Assembly: GCA_027019045.1 (NCBI GenBank)
Contig: JALUXI010000250.1
Span: 1-6,832 of the forward strand
Direction of reading: 5' to 3'
DNA length: 6,832 bases
From: Piscirickettsiaceae bacterium
GTDB lineage: Bacteria; Pseudomonadota; Gammaproteobacteria; Thiomicrospirales; Thiomicrospiraceae
In this document: positions 4,834-6,832 of the stretch, piece by piece
Position numbering within the stretch: the first letter of the stretch is position 1
How the letters are laid out: each line of letters starts with the position of its first letter
Program-made: the position numbers and the translations under genes
Notes under the pieces: generated by a model
What the model was told of the DNA's origin: nothing
The model's database searches: none
Seen by the model: only the letters and a program-made list of their open reading frames with translations

Positions 4834-6832
4834 CTAGTCTTGTTCGGCTTCTTTCATCGACAACTTCACTCGACCTTGCTTATCGATATCAATCAACTTA
4901 ACCTTGATCTGTTGTCCTTCTTTGAGGTAATCATTGACATCCTCAACTCGCTCATCAGCGATTTGTGAGACATGCACCAACCCTTCTCTACCAGGCATAT
5001 AGGCGACAAAAGCCCCAAAGTCCACAATCTTTTTCACCACCGCATCATAAGTTTTACCAATTTCAGGCTCTGCAATGATTTCATTGATGCGACGAATGGC
5101 TTCTTGTGCAGAGGCATCATCAGAAGCGGCGATTTTCACATTACCATCATCATCAATTTCAATCACGACCCCTGTTTCATCCGTCAAAGCACGAATAACA
5201 GAGCCACCCTTACCGATGATTTCTCTAACTTTTTCAGGCTTCACTTTTAGGGTGAAGAAACGAGGTGCCGTAGCGGCCACCTGCTTATTAGGCGCAGAGA
5301 TGGCTTTCGCCATTTCGCCTAAGATGTGTAAACGACCCGCTTTGGCTTGGTCTAGTGCGATGGACATAATCTCTTCGGTAATCCCTGTGATTTTTATATC
5401 CATCTGCAAAGCCGTAATCCCTTGATCAGTCCCAGCCACTTTAAAGTCCATATCACCCAAGTGATCTTCATCACCCAGGATATCGGATAAGACGGCAAAG
5501 TCATCACCTTCCTTAATCAACCCCATTGCAATCCCCGCCACAGGGGCTGCAATCGGCACCCCTGCGTGCATCAATGACATGGAGGTGCCACAAACCGTCG
5601 CCATGGAGCTGGAGCCATTGGATTCGGTAATTTCAGAGACCACACGGATGGTATAAGGAAATTCTTCTTCGGTCGGTAACATGGCAGAGACCGCACGCCG
5701 TGCTAACATCCCATGACCAATCTCACGACGACCAGGCGCACCAACGCGTCCTGTTTCTCCTACTGAATAGGGAGGGAAGTTATAGTGCAGCATAAAGCGA
5801 TCATTATAAGAACCCGCTAAATCTTCCACCATCTTGGCATCTTTTTCTGTACCCAAGGTGGTAATCACCAATGCTTGCGTTTCACCACGGGTAAAGAGTG
5901 CTGAACCATGTACCTGAGGCAGTACACCGACTTTAGCAATGATTGGACGAATGGTTTGATTATCTCGCCCATCAATACGAGGCTCGCCACAAATAATACG
6001 CCCACGAACAATCTCTTTTTGTAACTTGCTAAACGCCTGCTCAATCTCCGCTGCAGAGAAACACCCTGGTTCATCTTCTTCAGAAGCCAGTGCTTCAATC
6101 GCTTTCTGTTTAGCTGCATTCAATGCTGCATAACGCTCCATCTTGTCAGCAATGCGATAAGCATCTTCCACTTCAGGTTTAATCAAGTTATACACCGCTT
6201 CAATCAAGGCTGCATTTTCTTCTGGTGGTGTCCACTCCATTTGTGGCTTGCCGACTTCTTCAGAAAATGCTTGAATGGCATCAATGGCACACTGCATCTG
6301 CTGATGCCCAAACATCACGGCTCCTAGCATCTCTTTTTCCGTCAATTCAGATGCTTCAGACTCCACCATTAAAACGGCTTTTTTGGTGCCTGCTACACTC
6401 AATTCTAAGTCTGACTCTTCCAATTCAAATTCACTTGGATTCAGCAGGTATTCACCATCTTTAAAGCCCACGACTGCAGCACCAATTGGACCTTGGAAAG
6501 GCACGCCTGAAATCATTAAAGCAGCTGAAGTCCCTAACATGGCGGGTACTTCTGTGCCGACTTCTGGATCTAACGACAAAACCGTCGCAATCACCTGAAC
6601 TTCATTCATAAAGCCTTTAGGGAAAAGTGGGCGAATTGGACGGTCAATAAGGCGAGAGGTCAAAGTCTCTTTTTCTGAAGGACGACCTTCTCGCTTGAGA
6701 AAGCCCCCAGGAATTTTCCCTGCTGCATAGGCCTTTTCTTGATAATTGACGGTCAAAGGAAAGAAATCTTGACCTTCTTTCACACTTTTAGCGGCGACCA
6801 CCGTGACCAATACACGGGTTTCTCCCATGCCG
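4834..6832 (-). CDS. pnp: Polyribonucleotide nucleotidyltransferase (PNPase), 5' end outside the window
   Basis: PNPase is a phosphorolytic 3'-5' exoribonuclease, a trimer acting in RNA decay, often within the degradosome. The frame stays open to the right edge. The ATG at 6826-6828 aligns with an internal methionine near residue 35 of the E. coli enzyme, so about 34 N-terminal residues are missing and the full protein should be near 700. Numbered from that Met, the domains are: first RNase PH domain with GFLKREGRPSE (42-52); helical domain (about 205-285); second, catalytic RNase PH domain (about 290-510) with phosphate-binding NGSSSMA (404-410) and metal-binding D453 and D459 in GDEDHLGDMD; KH domain with GKGG (539-542); and S1 domain (about 591-659). 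The protein ends almost at once after S1 with AEQD, so it lacks the roughly 20-residue tail of E. coli PNPase. The stop is TAG. In gammaproteobacteria rpsO usually lies just upstream, which would be beyond the window. Confidence 0.97.
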   Translation of the reverse strand, partial: GMGETRVLVTVVAAKSVKEGQDFFPLTVNYQEKAYAAGKIPGGFLKREGRPSEKETLTSRLIDRPIRPLFPKGFMNEVQVIATVLSLDPEVGTEVPAMLGTSAALMISGVPFQGPIGAAVVGFKDGEYLLNPSEFELEESDLELSVAGTKKAVLMVESEASELTEKEMLGAVMFGHQQMQCAIDAIQAFSEEVGKPQMEWTPPEENAALIEAVYNLIKPEVEDAYRIADKMERYAALNAAKQKAIEALASEEDEPGCFSAAEIEQAFSKLQKEIVRGRIICGEPRIDGRDNQTIRPIIAKVGVLPQVHGSALFTRGETQALVITTLGTEKDAKMVEDLAGSYNDRFMLHYNFPPYSVGETGRVGAPGRREIGHGMLARRAVSAMLPTEEEFPYTIRVVSEITESNGSSSMATVCGTSMSLMHAGVPIAAPVAGIAMGLIKEGDDFAVLSDILGDEDHLGDMDFKVAGTDQGITALQMDIKITGITEEIMSIALDQAKAGRLHILGEMAKAISAPNKQVAATAPRFFTLKVKPEKVREIIGKGGSVIRALTDETGVVIEIDDDGNVKIAASDDASAQEAIRRINEIIAEPEIGKTYDAVVKKIVDFGAFVAYMPGREGLVHVSQIADERVEDVNDYLKEGQQIKVKLIDIDKQGRVKLSMKEAEQD

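Noticed and set aside
4699..4968. 89-residue + strand ORF spanning the pnp-peptidase gap
   Set aside because: It is antisense to the ends of two well-supported genes and crosses the terminator. It shows no family resemblance.
5865..6119. 84-residue - strand ORF inside pnp
   Set aside because: It is an out-of-frame shadow of pnp coding sequence with no supporting features.
6826..6828. ATG near the right edge as the true pnp start
   Set aside because: It aligns with an internal methionine near residue 35 of known PNPases. The frame remains open beyond it (Gly codon at 6829-6831), and the first RNase PH domain would lack its first strands.

Overview
The window looks like ordinary chromosomal sequence from a gammaproteobacterium of moderate GC content. 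Protein resemblance and the gene set make a sulfur oxidiser of the Thiomicrospira/Hydrogenovibrio/Thiomicrorhabdus type a reasonable guess. That placement is inference from family resemblance, not a search result. Coding density is very high, and there are no tRNA or rRNA genes, transposons, CRISPR arrays or phage genes.

Layout: positions 1-128 are a short intergenic stretch carrying a strong forward-strand intrinsic terminator (58-97), presumably for a gene to the left of the window. A 398-residue JmjC/cupin oxygenase of the RoxA (YcfD) family follows on the + strand (129-1325). The rest is one co-directional block on the - strand, transcribed from right to left: pnp (polynucleotide phosphorylase, its 5' end cut off by the right edge), a 975-residue M16C zinc metallopeptidase resembling presequence protease, and a small lipoprotein of no recognised family. 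The lipoprotein gene and roxA converge, with only 6 nt between their stop codons.

How the parts fit together: pnp is followed by a clear intrinsic terminator whose U-tract segment is duplicated as a perfect 12-bp tandem repeat. The peptidase gene starts only 71 nt after the pnp stop. The peptidase and lipoprotein genes are tightly coupled, because the lipoprotein's Shine-Dalgarno sequence overlaps the peptidase stop codon. Two genes concern RNA and the translation machinery (PNPase in RNA decay, RoxA in ribosomal protein L16 hydroxylation). The peptidase is a predicted cytoplasmic oligopeptide degrader. The lipoprotein's role is unknown.

I found no convincing undescribed system. The points most worth a second look are the duplicated terminator U-tract, the uncharacterised lipoprotein with a twin-arginine-like signal peptide, the stop/SD overlap and the terminator-free convergent junction.
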